The translations under genes were made by a program, and so were the position numbers. From the NCBI GenBank assembly GCA_019916065.1, contig CM034233.1:21153936-21217935 (forward strand): a DNA stretch of 64,000 nucleotides, given 5' to 3'. Below the pieces are notes generated by a model. The model was not told where the DNA came from, ran no database searches, and worked only from the letters and a program-made list of their open reading frames with translations. Position 1 is the first letter of the stretch. Each line of letters opens with the position of its first letter. This DNA comes from Vitellaria paradoxa. Its lineage: Eukaryota; Streptophyta; Magnoliopsida; Ericales; Sapotaceae. Shown here piece after piece: positions 1 to 10,933 of this stretch.

Positions 1-448
1 TTCAAAAACTTCAGGAGAAATTAGTGAAATTTACCTGATAAAAAAGAGAAGGCATTGTTATTTCAAAAATATCAGGAGAGATTTCTGTTAGTATCAGAAA
101 TATTATAGGGGGTTAGTGAAATTTACCCTAAATGAATATAAACTGGAAATTGATCAGTGGGGGGGGGGGGGGAAAGTTTTCAAAGACTTCAATTGGATAC
201 TTGTCATCTCTAACACGATGATTCTCAATGATGAGACGTCTAAGCTAAAGCTTATAGTATTCTACTTTGCAATGAATTCGGCTGATACCCCTTTAGACTT
301 TCCATCGGATGCAAGCAAATTAAGGTGCATTATTTCAAAATTTATTTATTTATTTACTTTTAACTTAGAAAGACGGTGAGGGGATGAGTCGGATTCACTT
401 ATTCACCTAATCAAACCGAAATAAATATAACCTCATCCTACAAAAATT
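1..448. other. AT-rich sequence without a recognisable gene
   Basis: No convincing coding region. The phrase TTAGTGAAATTTACC occurs near 24 and again near 114. A related pair (TTCAAAAACTTCAGGAGA near 1 and TTTCAAAAATATCAGGAGAG near 61) suggests a degenerate direct repeat from an old element. A run of G lies at about 160-172. The short open frame at 116-379 has no recognisable domain. Confidence 0.4.
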
Positions 449-594
449 AACAGCACGTTTGATTTATTAAAAATTATTAAAAATTTTTAAAAATTATTTA
501 CTTTTTACCTCTTAACACGAATTACGAACTCACAAATTATTACATTTTATCGTATTTTTTTATCACTCAAAATCCTAAGTAAAATAAGATTTAG
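449..594. repeat. MITE-like repeat, short TTAA family, diverged copy
   Basis: The left edge CAGCACGTTTGATTTATT follows TTAA, and the interior AAATTTTTAAAAATTATTTAC matches better copies at 14441-14577 and 43358-43494. The right edge (TCAAAATCCTAAG) is poorly preserved. Non-coding. Membership rests on internal similarity seen by eye, so the ends are approximate. Confidence 0.4.
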
Positions 595-965
595 TGTTCA
601 AAATTAGTAATACTAACCTCAAATTTGAAAAGGTAAAAGTGACATTCTATGAGCCTATGAATTCTATTTGGTTATGATTATGCAATTTAAATCATCGACG
701 TATACTTATTATGGTCTGATCAATTTGGATATGTTAGATGGATTTTAAGTCTTGATTAGACCTGAAATTTGGAACCTGCCCATATCCATCCAAACTAACA
801 CAAGCTTCGTGTAATATTCGTTATTTTATTTGTGACTATTTATTTAGTTTTTGGCGATTTTAATTTTTAAATATTGAGAATTAGTACTCTGAGTAGCAAC
901 TTATTTTAGTTTTTTAAGTCAAGCTAGACCCAAATTTAGAGTTATGGGTTTACAAGCCAAAATTA

Positions 966-968
<3 letters not shown>

Positions 969-1041
<73 letters not shown>
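969..1041. repeat. (TC)n microsatellite
   Basis: Uninterrupted TC dinucleotide run of about 36 units. Likely length-polymorphic. No neighbouring gene explains it. Confidence 0.95.
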
Positions 1042-1042
<1 letters not shown>

Positions 1043-1085
1043 TATTCTATTTTTTTTTATCCCATGATCACTTAAAAGTAACTTA

Positions 1086-1321
1086 GAGCCCGTCTGACAA
1101 TCTACTAACTTTTTTTAATTTTTAATTTTTTTTCAGCTTTCTTTATCAAAAGTTATATATTTTACCAAATGCATAACAAGTTAAGACACACACACAAAGT
1201 TATAAACTTTTTTCAATTTTCACTTTTGTAACTTTATACCAGAAGTATAAAAATTTCCAACTATCAGCTTTGGGCCAAAGGTTGAGAAAATTTTGAGAAA
1301 TTTGAAACACTAAATGGACCC
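1086..1321. mobile_element. Tourist-like MITE (PIF/Harbinger type), 236 bp
   Basis: Bounded by TTA on both sides (1083-1085 and 1322-1324), the trinucleotide duplication typical of Tourist/PIF-Harbinger elements. The left end reads GAGCCCGTCTGACAATC; the right end, reversed, reads GGGTCCATTTAGTGTTTC, an imperfect inverted repeat. AT-rich interior without coding capacity. Related longer element at 42918-43294. Confidence 0.5.
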
Positions 1322-1393
1322 TTAGTCACTTTTAAAGTCCGTTTGAATGGAGTGAAATGGATAAAAAAAAAGAAGAAGAGAAAAGAATTAAAA

Positions 1394-1695
1394 CACTACT
1401 ACCAAAAATGCATAAATATCACATTTTTTAGACTTGATATTTCACTTTCTATCTCGCTTATAAAAGCATGATTGATTTAAGTGAGATTGTAAATCATCTC
1501 TTTTATGGTAAAAATTAAGATAAAAAGAAATTTCGTGTGATCATTTATGAGTTTTTATCTTACTTTTTTTTGTTAAAAACTATGGTCAAATATGAACAAG
1601 TGATCACGTTGAAAAATCGATTAATTTTAAAAATAATAAAAATTTATGTGTCAACCTGTTACATGTCATCGTGGTATCTATGGTGGCCTTATCAG
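1394..1695 (+). mobile_element. CACTA (En/Spm) transposon terminus, fragment
   Basis: Begins CACTACTACCAAAAATGC, the canonical CACTA end. About 300 bp inward it aligns by eye with the reverse complement of the element end at 48537, sharing the stretches around TTTCACTTTCTATCTCGC and GTGATCACGTTGAAAAA. No opposite terminus was found nearby, so this is one end of a truncated or scrambled copy. Confidence 0.6.
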
Positions 1696-2188
1696 AAAGC
1701 AATCTTATATATTTAATATTTTTTGTTATTGTTAAGAATTAAATTTGTGTCATTTTTTAAAAAGTTATTATGGTTGACTGTTACTCTAAATTATCATTTG
1801 TTTATATATATTTACATATTAATATATATAAACAAATTTAATTGGTCACCAAAACTAATAATATTATATTATTTTTATTTATTTAAAATAAAACTTATGT
1901 GTACCTAAAAAATTAAACACGTACACAATAATACAACTTTTGGACTTGAGTGGTTTGTTCATGTATTTTAAATTCCAGCGCCAAGTAATTTGAAAAAAAC
2001 ACTTGATGACAGTTCAGGGACCCGTGAACTTCACCAGTTCATGTGTACTATTTTACTAGCCACACCTTGAAATGACTCGTGTACCCTCTGTAAATGTTCC
2101 CGCGATATGACGTTAAGAGACATTTTTGCCCACCTACCCTTTTTTTTTTTTTTTTTTGGTACATTAGAAATGGAAATTTAAGGATTAA
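1696..2188. other. AT-rich intergenic sequence
   Basis: Nothing recognisable apart from A/T runs. The frame at 1723-1908 is low-complexity and not credible as a gene. Confidence 0.4.
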
Positions 2189-2330
2189 GAATGTGTTTGG
2201 AGTGATAAAAAATGAGATAAAATAAAATAAGTTATGGGTTCATAATTCATATAATGAGATAAAAAATGAATAAATTTTAAATATTTTTAAAGTTTTTCAG
2301 ATATTTTTTTTTTAATACACCAAATGATGC
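2189..2330. mobile_element. Short MITE with TTAA flanks, 142 bp
   Basis: TTAA precedes (2185-2188) and follows (2331-2334). Ends GAATGTGTTTGGAGT and, reversed, GCATCATTTGGTGT form an imperfect terminal inverted repeat. Same size class and end sequence as 14441-14577 and 43358-43494. Non-coding. Confidence 0.55.
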
Positions 2331-2850
2331 TTAAATAATTTCTTTTTTTTAACTTACCTTGACTAATTTATTAGAGCCACTCACATGTTTACACATAAGC
2401 TCTACTAATGAATTTCTAATGTTATCCATAAATATGATTTAAATTTTAATTAAAAAGGGAAGAACAGTCAATATAAAAAAAAAGAAGTTAAATGCGCTTC
2501 ACTTTAATTTTTTGGACTCTTAAAAATACTAATTATTATAAGAAAAGACAAATTATTAATGATAATATTATATAATATTTCATTGTCCATTTAGAAGGTA
2601 CGTTTTATCATAATCTACACATACAAATTCATCATAACAATCCTTCCCTTGAGAAAAAATTTAAATAAACGTGTACTCTTAAAAAAATAAAATGCAATAA
2701 AAGTTTGGCTATAATGGATTATGGATAGTTGAGTAGTGACTTATGCACGTTAGGATTAAAAACTTTAATGAATTTAAAAATGTGTTTTAACTTTGATTTG
2801 TTAAACTTTCAATCTTGTTTGATTTTGTATTACTTTACTATAACAATAAC

Positions 2851-3020
2851 AGCCTGAGGACTAACTCAACTGGTAAGATGTTGGATTTATTCCCTATTAG
2901 TCACAAGTTCAAATCTTCTCAGGGTTACTGGAGCATTTATCTGGTTGTTAATTAAAGGATTTTAGGAATTAGTCGAGATACGTGCAAACTAACTTGGACG
3001 CTCTCGATTACAAAAAAAAA
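2851..3020 (+). mobile_element. SINE, tRNA-derived, copy 1
   Basis: An A-box-like block (TAACTCAACTGG) and a B-box-like block (AGTTCAAATCT) about 45 bp apart give a tRNA-type internal promoter at the 5' end. The body contains GGAATTAGTCGAGATACGTG and ends in a short A-run. Body and order match copy 2 at 3830-4070. The family resembles plant SINEs with a GTCGAGGTGCG-type body. No clear target duplication was seen. Confidence 0.65.
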
Positions 3021-3829
3021 TATTAATTTGGTAAATTAAATACTCTTGCTTGCCAAAAATAAATTAGTTTGGTAAATTAAAAAGATGATTTAGTAGCTGA
3101 AAAAAATAATTATTTTGTATTTATCAAAATGTCTCTGTTTACATAAATTAAAACTTATTCAGGTAAATTCGAGTCAAACTCAAAATTAAATGAGTTATAA
3201 ATTATATTAAATGGCTTAGGCAACATTTGAGAGGCACGACTTTTTGCTCAGTAGTAGGAAAAAATTTAAATTTTTTTTGTCTTATATCACCTTTTAACAA
3301 AAATTTGATTTTTTTAAGTGTTTAGCATCTTTTCGACAGATTATTCTCTTCCTAAAACATTACAATAAATAAATAAAAAAAAATTCATGTATCAGAGAAA
3401 AAAGTTGTATTTTTTCAAATACAAACATTGCTTTTTTTTTTTCATCCATATGTGGACTCTTTTATTTTTAAGCACCTTTTTTTGTAATTTATGTTTTTGA
3501 ATGTTAATAACGCGCTTAAAAAATAGAAAATAAAAATATTAAAATCTGGTAGAAAAATCATTTACATTTTAAAAAAATTAAAAAAATAAGACAATTTATT
3601 TCCAATTTCTAAATGCAACCTTAGTTTTATAATTGAGGATGGATTAGAATTTATAATTAACTAGGGTTAAAAATATAGTTTTTAGATGAGTTAAGGTTGA
3701 AGGTAAAAAAATGAGGACAATAATACAATCTTTAGATAAAAATAATAAAATATAAATATAATTTTTTAATTGAATAAAGACAGTTTCCAAAAACCTCATT
3801 TACATCTTGATTTTTAATGAGTTTTCAAA

Positions 3830-4070
3830 GTTTTGGGAATTAATTCAACTGGTAACATCTTGAATTTGTTTTCCAGTGTCCACTAGTTCGAATCTTTTTA
3901 AGGTCATTGGAGATTCATCTAATTATTAATTTCAAGATTTTAGGGGTCAGTCGAGGTACGCGCAAGTTGGACATTGAAGATTTATCTAATCATCAATTTT
4001 AAAATTTTACGAATTAATTGAAGTGTGCACAAACTCGACAGGACATCCTGAGATATTCAAAAAAAAAAAA
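3830..4070 (+). mobile_element. SINE, tRNA-derived, copy 2 with internally duplicated body
   Basis: Same family as 2851-3020: A-box TTCAACTGGTAA, B-box AGTTCGAATCT, body GTCAGTCGAGGTACGCG, 3' A-run at about 4058-4070. It is about 70 bp longer than copy 1. The segment starting near ATTGGAGATTCATCTAATTA (about 3904) is followed by a second diverged copy starting near ATTGAAGATTTATCTAATCA (about 3973), an in-element tandem duplication. Confidence 0.65.
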
Positions 4071-4540
4071 TCTAACGAGTTTCTGAATAGTAAAACGCCG
4101 TTTTTTTAATGTACTAACTTTTGAGTTTTAGTACTTAAAAAGGAAAAGAGTTTTTTTTTTTTAAGTTAGTTATTAAAAAATTAAATTTTTACTTATAATT
4201 GAAAAGGAAAAAAAAGTTATTTTTAATTTTTTATTCATTTAACGTATTTATTTTTTATGGTTAAAAAAATTTAAAATATATAAAATAATTTTGACGATGT
4301 CAAAGTCAAAAAATTTACAAGCCAAAAACACAAACGGAGCGTTGGATAGCCACAGCAACATACTCCCATCATTTCATCCAACGGTGGTCGCCCCATCAAC
4401 GGTTGGATCCTCCGTCCGCCTGAAGCAACACACAGTAGCATCCCGGCTCTGCGGGAGGACAGTCGCGTCATTTCATACCACGCAGAGTCTGAAAGATCAG
4501 ATTAGCACAAAAACGCCCATTCACTGCCACTACCGGTTTT

Positions 4541-4630
4541 GACCACGTCCTCGCCACGTCACTGTCCAATCGCTTATCTCCACGTCAGCAGCCCCCTCTC
4601 TACCCATCGGACGGCCCAGATCACGTCACC
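4541..4630 (+). promoter_or_regulatory. Promoter segment with clustered ACGT motifs and a CCAAT box
   Basis: Four CACGTC motifs at 4544-4549, 4555-4560, 4581-4586 and 4622-4627 lie with a CCAAT at 4566-4570 and a GGCCCA at 4613-4618. The segment is far more GC-rich than its surroundings and sits upstream of the PI4K gamma leader. ACGT-core motifs are bZIP-type binding sites. Start-site position and function are inferred, not shown. Confidence 0.5.
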
Positions 4631-4696
4631 ACACTAAAATCACCGGATCTGATCGCCGTTCTAGACTCTTCCAAATCTGGATATGCAGACTTCAGT

Positions 4697-4708
4697 GAGA
4701 GAGAGAGC

Positions 4709-4734
<26 letters not shown>
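4697..4734. repeat. (GA)n microsatellite in the PI4K gamma promoter or leader
   Basis: GA run interrupted once by GC. A shorter GA run lies at 4920-4934, after a TATA-like stretch at 4893-4902. GA-rich 5' leaders are common in plant genes. Confidence 0.85.
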
Positions 4735-4739
<5 letters not shown>

Positions 4740-5170
4740 GGTGGTCAATCTGCAGTCCTTCGCTCTAACCAGGGTTAGTTATCTAACCAGGTTTCACCGT
4801 TGCGATCTTCATTCCACGACAAATCGAGACCAGAGTTAAAAACAGCGTTCGCTTAAGTGACAAACGACAAACGTCTATACATAGACGTTGATGTATATAT
4901 ATCTATGTATAAAGATGTTAGAGAGAGAGAGAGGAAGTAACGCAGCACACAGATAGAAGAAAGAACGAAGGCGGTAAGAGGGGGGTTTTATTTGGCTCTG
5001 ATAGCAAGTTCTAGCAACCGTCTGATCGAAATACCAGCTGCTGAATATTTCTGATTCGGAACCACTGGGCACTTTGAATTGGGGAACATTCGATCAACGG
5101 TTCGTGTTGTCGCGTCGGACTCGCCGGGTCGGCTCTGCCTGTGCGTGGTTCTCTCAGATCTTGATATCTG

Positions 5171-5802
5171 GTGAGTTGAGAGCTTCGATTTCTTGCGTTT
5201 CACGATGTGCTGTCTTTTAATTAGGATCCTAATTAGCTTAATATAGGTCATTTCAGTGTCGGTTTTGGTTGTTAGCAGCTGGTAATTGTATCAAGATCGA
5301 TTCTTTTGGATTCAATTTTTAATGGAAATGTTAAGATTTATTGCGAACCAGGGATAGAATGAGGCATTACAGTTGTATCAATTTTTTTGCGTTACTTTCT
5401 TGGTTCTCGGGGTAAAGATCCCGCTTCGTACCACTTCTTGCGCGCGTGGTTGTTACTACTGACGAGTTTCTTTAAGAATTTACTAGAGTAATCTTCTACG
5501 CAGAGGGATTTTCTATCTAGCCTGCTATATTTGTAACACTGTAAGAAATGCCTTTTTTGTTTTTAGATTATGTGTTAATGATTTGCGAGCATGCTAGTGA
5601 TTTTCATTGTGAGTTTGTTATTTATTAGAGTGAGTGGAAATCGGATTGTGCAAAAATCTCTTCACTTTGATTTGTTAAAAGTTTATACGTTTACAGTCAA
5701 TATGACGGCGTTAATTATTTGATTTCCCATGTTATTTTTGTAGAGTAATTTATGTCATCATTTAATTTTCTCACATTTGATTCCTTCTTATTTCATTTAC
5801 AG
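5171..5802 (+). other. 5'-UTR intron of the PI4K gamma gene
   Basis: Donor TCTG|GTGAGT at 5171 and acceptor TTTCATTTACAG|ATTG ending at 5802 delimit a 632-bp intron with a T-rich, low-GC interior. It lies entirely before the start codon. A long leader intron ahead of an intronless reading frame is usual for this family. Alternative acceptors downstream cannot be excluded. Confidence 0.6.
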
Positions 5803-5951
5803 ATTGCCTTCTCCTACTTCTTCTGCCTTATCAGATGGGTCTTTGAGTGTTGTGATTGGGCTTCCTTCATTTCTCGGTCTTCATTAGTGTGCTTACATTG
5901 TTACCTGTTATGAGATTTATGGCAGTGGTTTAGATCCAATTCGATTGATTA

Positions 5952-6254
5952 ATGATTGTTTGGGCATCATACCTTCTTCTCGTTCAATCCTATTTGGCTT
6001 CTGAGTTTGGTGCCTGGTCCAGAGAGAGGAAGAAGCTCTCTTCCTCCCCCACCTCCTCTTTTGCCATTTGTGCTTTAATTTTTCTCTTCCTCTCATGTCT
6101 CCTAACTTGGACAGCCCTGTCCAGACACAGATGGCTGTGGAGGTTTTCAACGGCTCGCTTAGCGGGGATTACCATCAAAACCAGAGGTTGGAAGGGAAGT
6201 CTGCTGGGACGAGGCGTGTTTTTGTGCAAACTGAATCTGGTTGTGTATTGGTAA
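5952..6254 (+). other. Upstream ORF overlapping the PI4K gamma start codon
   Basis: An ATG in the inferred spliced leader opens a 100-codon frame that runs through the main ATG at 6095 in another frame and stops at 6254. Its product (starting MIVWASYLLL) has no known domain. A smaller upstream frame (7 codons plus stop) lies at 5910-5933. If retained in the mature leader, the overlapping frame would be expected to reduce translation of the kinase. A different leader splice could remove it. Confidence 0.4.
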
Positions 6255-8035
6255 TGGAGTTAGATCGGACTGATAATGCACATACGGTGAAGAGGAGGTT
6301 GCAGCTTGCCCTTAATGTTCCTACTGAAGAGAGCTTGTTGACATTTGGTGATATGGAATTGAAAAATGACCTTAGTGCTGTTAGAAATGATTTCCCTCTT
6401 CTTCTAACACGGAACTTACTGCACAGAAGCTCGTCTACTCCTTGTCTTTCACCTACTGGACGGGAAATGCAGCAGAGAGATCGGAGTGGTCCTATTGAGA
6501 TATTAGGGCACTCGGATAGCTTTGCTAGAACTAAGCACATTGTCAAGGAAATTGTCAAGGCAATGAAGATTGGGGTTGATCCAATACCTGTTCATGGTGG
6601 GCTTGGAGGTGCATATTATTTCAGAAACAGCAGGGGTGAGTGTGTTGCCATTGTGAAGCCCACAGATGAAGAACCCTTTGCGCCAAACAACCCCAAAGGC
6701 TTTGTGGGGAAAGCTCTTGGTCAACCAGGTTTCAAACGTTCAGTGCGGGTTGGGGAAACAGGATGTAGAGAAGTTGCAGCTTATCTTCTCGACTATAACC
6801 ATTTTGCTAATGTACCGCCAACTGCTCTAGTGAAGATTACCCACTCAATCTTCAATGTCAATGATGGCGTAAATGGAAACAAGCCTCAAAACAAGAAGGT
6901 GGTTAGCAAGATTGCATCATTCCAACAATTTATCCCACATGATTTTGATGCTAGTGACCACGGGACCTCAAGCTTCCCAGTTGCTGCTGTTCACAGAATT
7001 GGGATATTGGACATAAGGATTTTCAACACGGATAGGCATGCAGGGAATCTTCTGGTAAGGAAGCTAGACTCTGTTGGAAGTTTTGGTCAAGTGGAACTCA
7101 TTCCAATTGATCATGGCCTTTGCCTTCCAGAAAGTTTGGAAGATCCTTACTTTGAATGGATCCATTGGCCACAATCTTCAATTCCATTTTCAGAGGACGA
7201 GCTTGAGTATATAAAAAACCTTGACCCTATTCGGGACTCTGAGATGCTCCGAAGTGAGCTCCCCATGATTCGAGAGGCTTGCCTCCGGGTTTTGGTTCTT
7301 TGTACAATGTTCCTCAAGGAAGCTGCTGCTTCTGGACTCTGTCTTGCTGAGATTGGTGAGATGATGAGTAGGGAGTTCCGCAGGGGTGATGAAGAGCCCA
7401 GTGAGCTTGAAATTCTATGCATTGAGGCAAAGAAACTGGTAGCAGAGAGGGAGATCTTTTCTCCCAGGGGTGAGGCAGGAGATGACGAGTTTCAATTTGA
7501 AATCGACTGTGAAGAAGCAGCGTTTGATTCTGCTCCCAAAATGACACCAGATGATTTCTTGACCAGATCACCGTTCCAGTTCGGATATGTAGGCGGCAAT
7601 GGCCGATGTCTACCACTTTCTAAACTGGAGGAAAGCATTGAAGAAGAGGAGGGAAATGAAGGAGGAGGAGGAGGAGGAGAAGAAGAAAAAGGATTTGTTG
7701 GCCCACTGCTGTGTGAAAAGGCCCCAACTGTGTCAAAGCTATCCATATCCCTCAAGAATACCAGTTTGGGGGACAAGAACCAGAAATACTTGAAATTCAC
7801 AGGAGCAAAACCAGAATACTGCTGTCCAGCAGGTTCATCATCTGGGCACAGGAGTGCTACTGAGCAGCTTCCTGCAAGTGTGAGCTTTGTGAAGTTAGCA
7901 GACATGAATGAGGAGGAATGGTTGCTGTTTCTGGAGAAGTTCCATGAGCTGTTGAACCCTGCATTTGGCAAGCGAAAGTCTGTGACTCTTGGTCAGAAGC
8001 AGAGGCAGAGGCTCGGGACTTCTTGCCAGTTTTGA
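6095..8035 (+). CDS. PI4KG7: Phosphatidylinositol 4-kinase gamma (type II, ubiquitin-like domain), intact
   Basis: 646-residue protein of the plant PI4K gamma (UbDK) family. From memory the N-terminus NLDSPVQTQMAV is closest to the gamma 5/gamma 7 subgroup. A single ubiquitin-like domain occupies about residues 38-115 (VFVQTESGCVLVMELDR). The PI3/4-kinase-like fold spans about 155-415: GGLGGAYYFR near 171 with AIVKP after it (nucleotide binding), NTDRHAGNLLV near 310 (catalytic loop), IPIDHG near 337 (metal-binding loop). An acidic, glycine-rich linker (about 514-535) precedes a C-terminal tail. Members of this group are reported to act more as protein kinases than lipid kinases, with links to ubiquitin pathways. 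ATG 6095 was chosen because the conserved N-terminus begins there; the frame upstream has only non-ATG starts. No intron in the coding part, and length and motifs are complete. Neighbours are repeats, so context gives no hint of partners. Confidence 0.96.
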   Translation: MSPNLDSPVQTQMAVEVFNGSLSGDYHQNQRLEGKSAGTRRVFVQTESGCVLVMELDRTDNAHTVKRRLQLALNVPTEESLLTFGDMELKNDLSAVRNDFPLLLTRNLLHRSSSTPCLSPTGREMQQRDRSGPIEILGHSDSFARTKHIVKEIVKAMKIGVDPIPVHGGLGGAYYFRNSRGECVAIVKPTDEEPFAPNNPKGFVGKALGQPGFKRSVRVGETGCREVAAYLLDYNHFANVPPTALVKITHSIFNVNDGVNGNKPQNKKVVSKIASFQQFIPHDFDASDHGTSSFPVAAVHRIGILDIRIFNTDRHAGNLLVRKLDSVGSFGQVELIPIDHGLCLPESLEDPYFEWIHWPQSSIPFSEDELEYIKNLDPIRDSEMLRSELPMIREACLRVLVLCTMFLKEAAASGLCLAEIGEMMSREFRRGDEEPSELEILCIEAKKLVAEREIFSPRGEAGDDEFQFEIDCEEAAFDSAPKMTPDDFLTRSPFQFGYVGGNGRCLPLSKLEESIEEEEGNEGGGGGGEEEKGFVGPLLCEKAPTVSKLSISLKNTSLGDKNQKYLKFTGAKPEYCCPAGSSSGHRSATEQLPASVSFVKLADMNEEEWLLFLEKFHELLNPAFGKRKSVTLGQKQRQRLGTSCQF

Positions 8036-8328
8036 GTTTTTAACTCGTGTTGGTGGAAGACAACCTGAAGTAGAGGAGGAATAAGACTGTAGGTTTATGG
8101 GAGTGGAGGATTCTTTAGAGTAGATTTGGTTTTATGGGTTTTCTCCCCGGAAGAAGTTGTACTTGGGAGCAACAATAGGACAAATGCTGTAAATATTCGT
8201 CAATGCAGCTGAGAGAAGTATTCTTCATGGAAGCTGAGCGAAAGGGCTAAGTTGAAATGGCAGTTTTCTTTTTTTTTTGGTTTCATGATTTGATTTGTTT
8301 TTACTCACTCTTCATGGACTTGTTTGAT

Positions 8329-8335
8329 AAATAAT
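8329..8335 (+). terminator. Candidate polyadenylation signal of the PI4K gamma gene
   Basis: AAATAAT about 295 bp after the stop codon, following a T-rich stretch, is a plausible near-upstream element. Plant signals are loose, so the cleavage site cannot be fixed. Confidence 0.3.
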
Positions 8336-9157
8336 CTGTAGAATGAAAAATCGGAAAAAGAAAATTTGCGTAAATATTGAATTCTTGTTTTTAGATGTGT
8401 TTTGCAATAATAGTGGTGATGTTTAGCTTGGTGTATTAGTTTTTGAGTTCTGGTGTTCCAAGATTTCGAAGAATTCTACCCCTAAAGTTCCAGTGATGGT
8501 GGAACTAGCCAATGCTAAATTCTTACTATGAGTATGGGACCACAATGATCTTGGTTTTAGAGGTATTCATTTTGTGCGAGAAAGAAGTTTGTTTTTAATT
8601 TTTGGTTTTGGAGCTTTTCAGATCTAAAGTGCATCACATTAAAAAAATGTTTCTTATAGCTTACTGTCCTGTTATCGCAATTTCTTCAAATTTTGCAAAA
8701 GAAGAAAGCAAATGTGAGAGTACTGCAAAATATTGGAGTGAACTTCTACATTCATCTATTCTCACAACTGCATTTGCAGGTGATTTGTAGGGAAAGTTGT
8801 ACTGCTGTAAGTTTGAGTCTCAACTGAATCATAGTCTGCTTTTGCTGTTTCTAGGCTATCGGTTTCACTAGCTCAAACTTCAAAGTTTAACATTTTAGAC
8901 GTTGGAAAATTTTCCTCCATTGCCCGGAAAACCAAAGAAAATAGAATAGAACAGATTTTTGGGAATTTATATTCCTTTTGTTCTTAGTTTCCTTGAAAAG
9001 GGTACAGCTCAGAGGTGGTTTTGCATTTCCAGACCCAACAAACGGGAATCTGGGATCTGGGCTTCTGAATTGTTATCTTTTCTTAACCTTTTTTTTTTGG
9101 GTAATTTTTTCTTAACTTTCTCTAATGCAAACGTGTCATGGATCTATGACATATTTG
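8336..9157. other. Intergenic sequence downstream of PI4K gamma
   Basis: Moderately AT-rich. The open frames here (8602-8790, 8959-9261) start with non-ATG codons and show no domain. Nothing recognised. Confidence 0.4.
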
Positions 9158-9472
9158 AGGGTGTAAACAAGCCAAGCCAAGCCAAGGATAATAGTTTGTT
9201 CGATTTTGGTTTGAAAATTTTAACAGAGTTAAAAGTATGTTTAAACATGCAAGTTTTATGATTAAACTTGTTAAGTTTTCAAGTTAAGTTTTAATCGAGC
9301 TGTGTTCTAAATAGTAGTTTATCAAACCCGGTTTGAATTGAATTCGAAACCAAACAAGTCATAAATTGTATTTAAACTCGACTTCATTTTATAACAAGTC
9401 AATCTTGAATGAATTTTTAAGCAAGATGAACACAAACATTGTTTGAACAGTTTTGACTCGTGTAATAATCCT
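9158..9472. repeat. Possible degenerate hAT-like MITE
   Basis: The left edge AGGGTGTAAACAAGCCAAGCC resembles ends of plant hAT MITEs. The right edge, reversed, reads AGGATTATTACACGAGTC and is only loosely complementary. The interior has repeated short phrases (CAAGTT, AAACTTG). No target duplication is obvious, so the call is weak. Confidence 0.3.
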
Positions 9473-10249
9473 AAATTTTGACACATGCGATTCTCTTTGA
9501 AGCAACAGAAATGTAAGACGCTTCATGGCAAATATCAGCAACAGCAATATTTGTGTTGTCTGTTTCAGAACACTTGCCTGAATTTTAATATGTGACCTAA
9601 TTATTATTATTATTTTATTTTATTTTTAATTCTAATGTTATTTTCCTGTTCTTGGTTTATGGATTTCACATCCTATCCAATGCCTTACTTGGCTTTTTTT
9701 TTTTTTTTTTTTTATCTTAAGGTGTTTGGACTAATTTATGTACATCTTAACTAATCTCTGGGGATTGAAATTATCTTTAATTTGGCTTTGAAAAGACTCT
9801 TGGAGTCTTTTTGTGTCATAACAATACATCATGATAGTTCAAAAATCATTATTCAAGAGAAGGATCAGAAATGAACTTGCCTACCTTTTTTTTTTTCGGT
9901 AATTGAACTTGCCTACCTTGATTGCTGACATCCAAAGCAAACAAAGATATTATCAAGCAACAATCAAAGGAAAATCTCACATGATAATTAAGGTCCAACA
10001 CTGGCCCTTCAGATCATCCGGGGTTCAGTGGTAAGCCTTTTATACATTGGAGTGCTGCTATTTTATCAGAATATATTGTTGGAATAAACTATTTGAATTA
10101 TGTGTTAATAACAATTTTATAATTATAAAATATCTTACAATTGTTTTGAATTAACGTTCATATATAAGCTCAAAAGTCTTTGCATCATTTTCACAACTTC
10201 TATCAATTTTTTTTTCTTTTTTTTTTCTGATAGGATATCATTTTTTTAT
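9473..10249. other. AT-rich intergenic sequence
   Basis: Poly-T tracts near 9693-9713 and 9889. No gene or clear element seen. Confidence 0.4.
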
Positions 10250-10560
10250 ATAATAAATGACATTTGGTTTGTTTTTTTATTTTCTAGTTTTTATTTTTGT
10301 TTTGTGTTTTAAAGATCCCAAAACAAGAAAATAAAAAATACTCTATTTTCTTTATTTTGGTTTAGAAACATTTTTCACCCTTTTTTATTTTATGTGTAAA
10401 TTTATTTTTATTTTTTAAAACAAATTTTGAAAATGAAAGTGACTAAATGTGTTTTGAATTGTTTTCTTTGTTTTCAAAATCACAAAATAGAAAATGAGTT
10501 CAAATTAAAAAATAGGAAATAAAAATAAAAAAACAAAAAATAGAAACTTCCAGTCAATTG
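10250..10560. repeat. MITE-like repeat, CATTTGGTTTG family, copy 1
   Basis: Starts with GACATTTGGTTTG followed by long T-rich then A-rich stretches, the same layout and wording as 27372-27611. The right end is not well defined. Non-coding. Confidence 0.4.
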
Positions 10561-10656
10561 CTATTTTTAGATAGCTTTATTTCTTTGGATGTTGTCATTA
10601 GGTGAATACAATGGGTGGAGTCTGCATCATTGGTCGTAAAGGCACCTGGTTTTTCC

Positions 10657-10684
10657 GCGCGCTCTCTCTCTCTCTCTCTCTCTC
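10657..10684. repeat. (CT)n microsatellite
   Basis: CT dinucleotide run of about 13 units after GCGCG. Confidence 0.9.
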
Positions 10685-10933
10685 AAATCATTCTTTATTT
10701 GCTGAATGAATGTTGGTAAAGAGAAATGGAGGGCTCTGATTAGCAGAACCCGCCTTAGACCCTCAGTTCACAATCTGATCTTGTTGCATGTCAATGGTGT
10801 GACAAGTGGGTGGGAGCTGGCGTTGTAGCTAGACAAGTGAAAATTGAAAATATGGGGACAATGAATTGTACATATATGAAATAATTCATTAGAAGTTTTG
10901 TAACTTTTGTTGGTAGCCAGCAAAAAAGACATA

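Noticed and set aside
4271..4542. Open frames on both strands upstream of PI4K gamma
   Set aside because: They lie in a GC-richer promoter segment, overlap one another and show no domain; promoter motifs explain the composition.
7492..7971. 159-codon minus-strand frame across the kinase gene
   Set aside because: Antisense shadow of the PI4K gamma coding sequence (Ser/Pro-rich from the complement of Glu/Gly codons).
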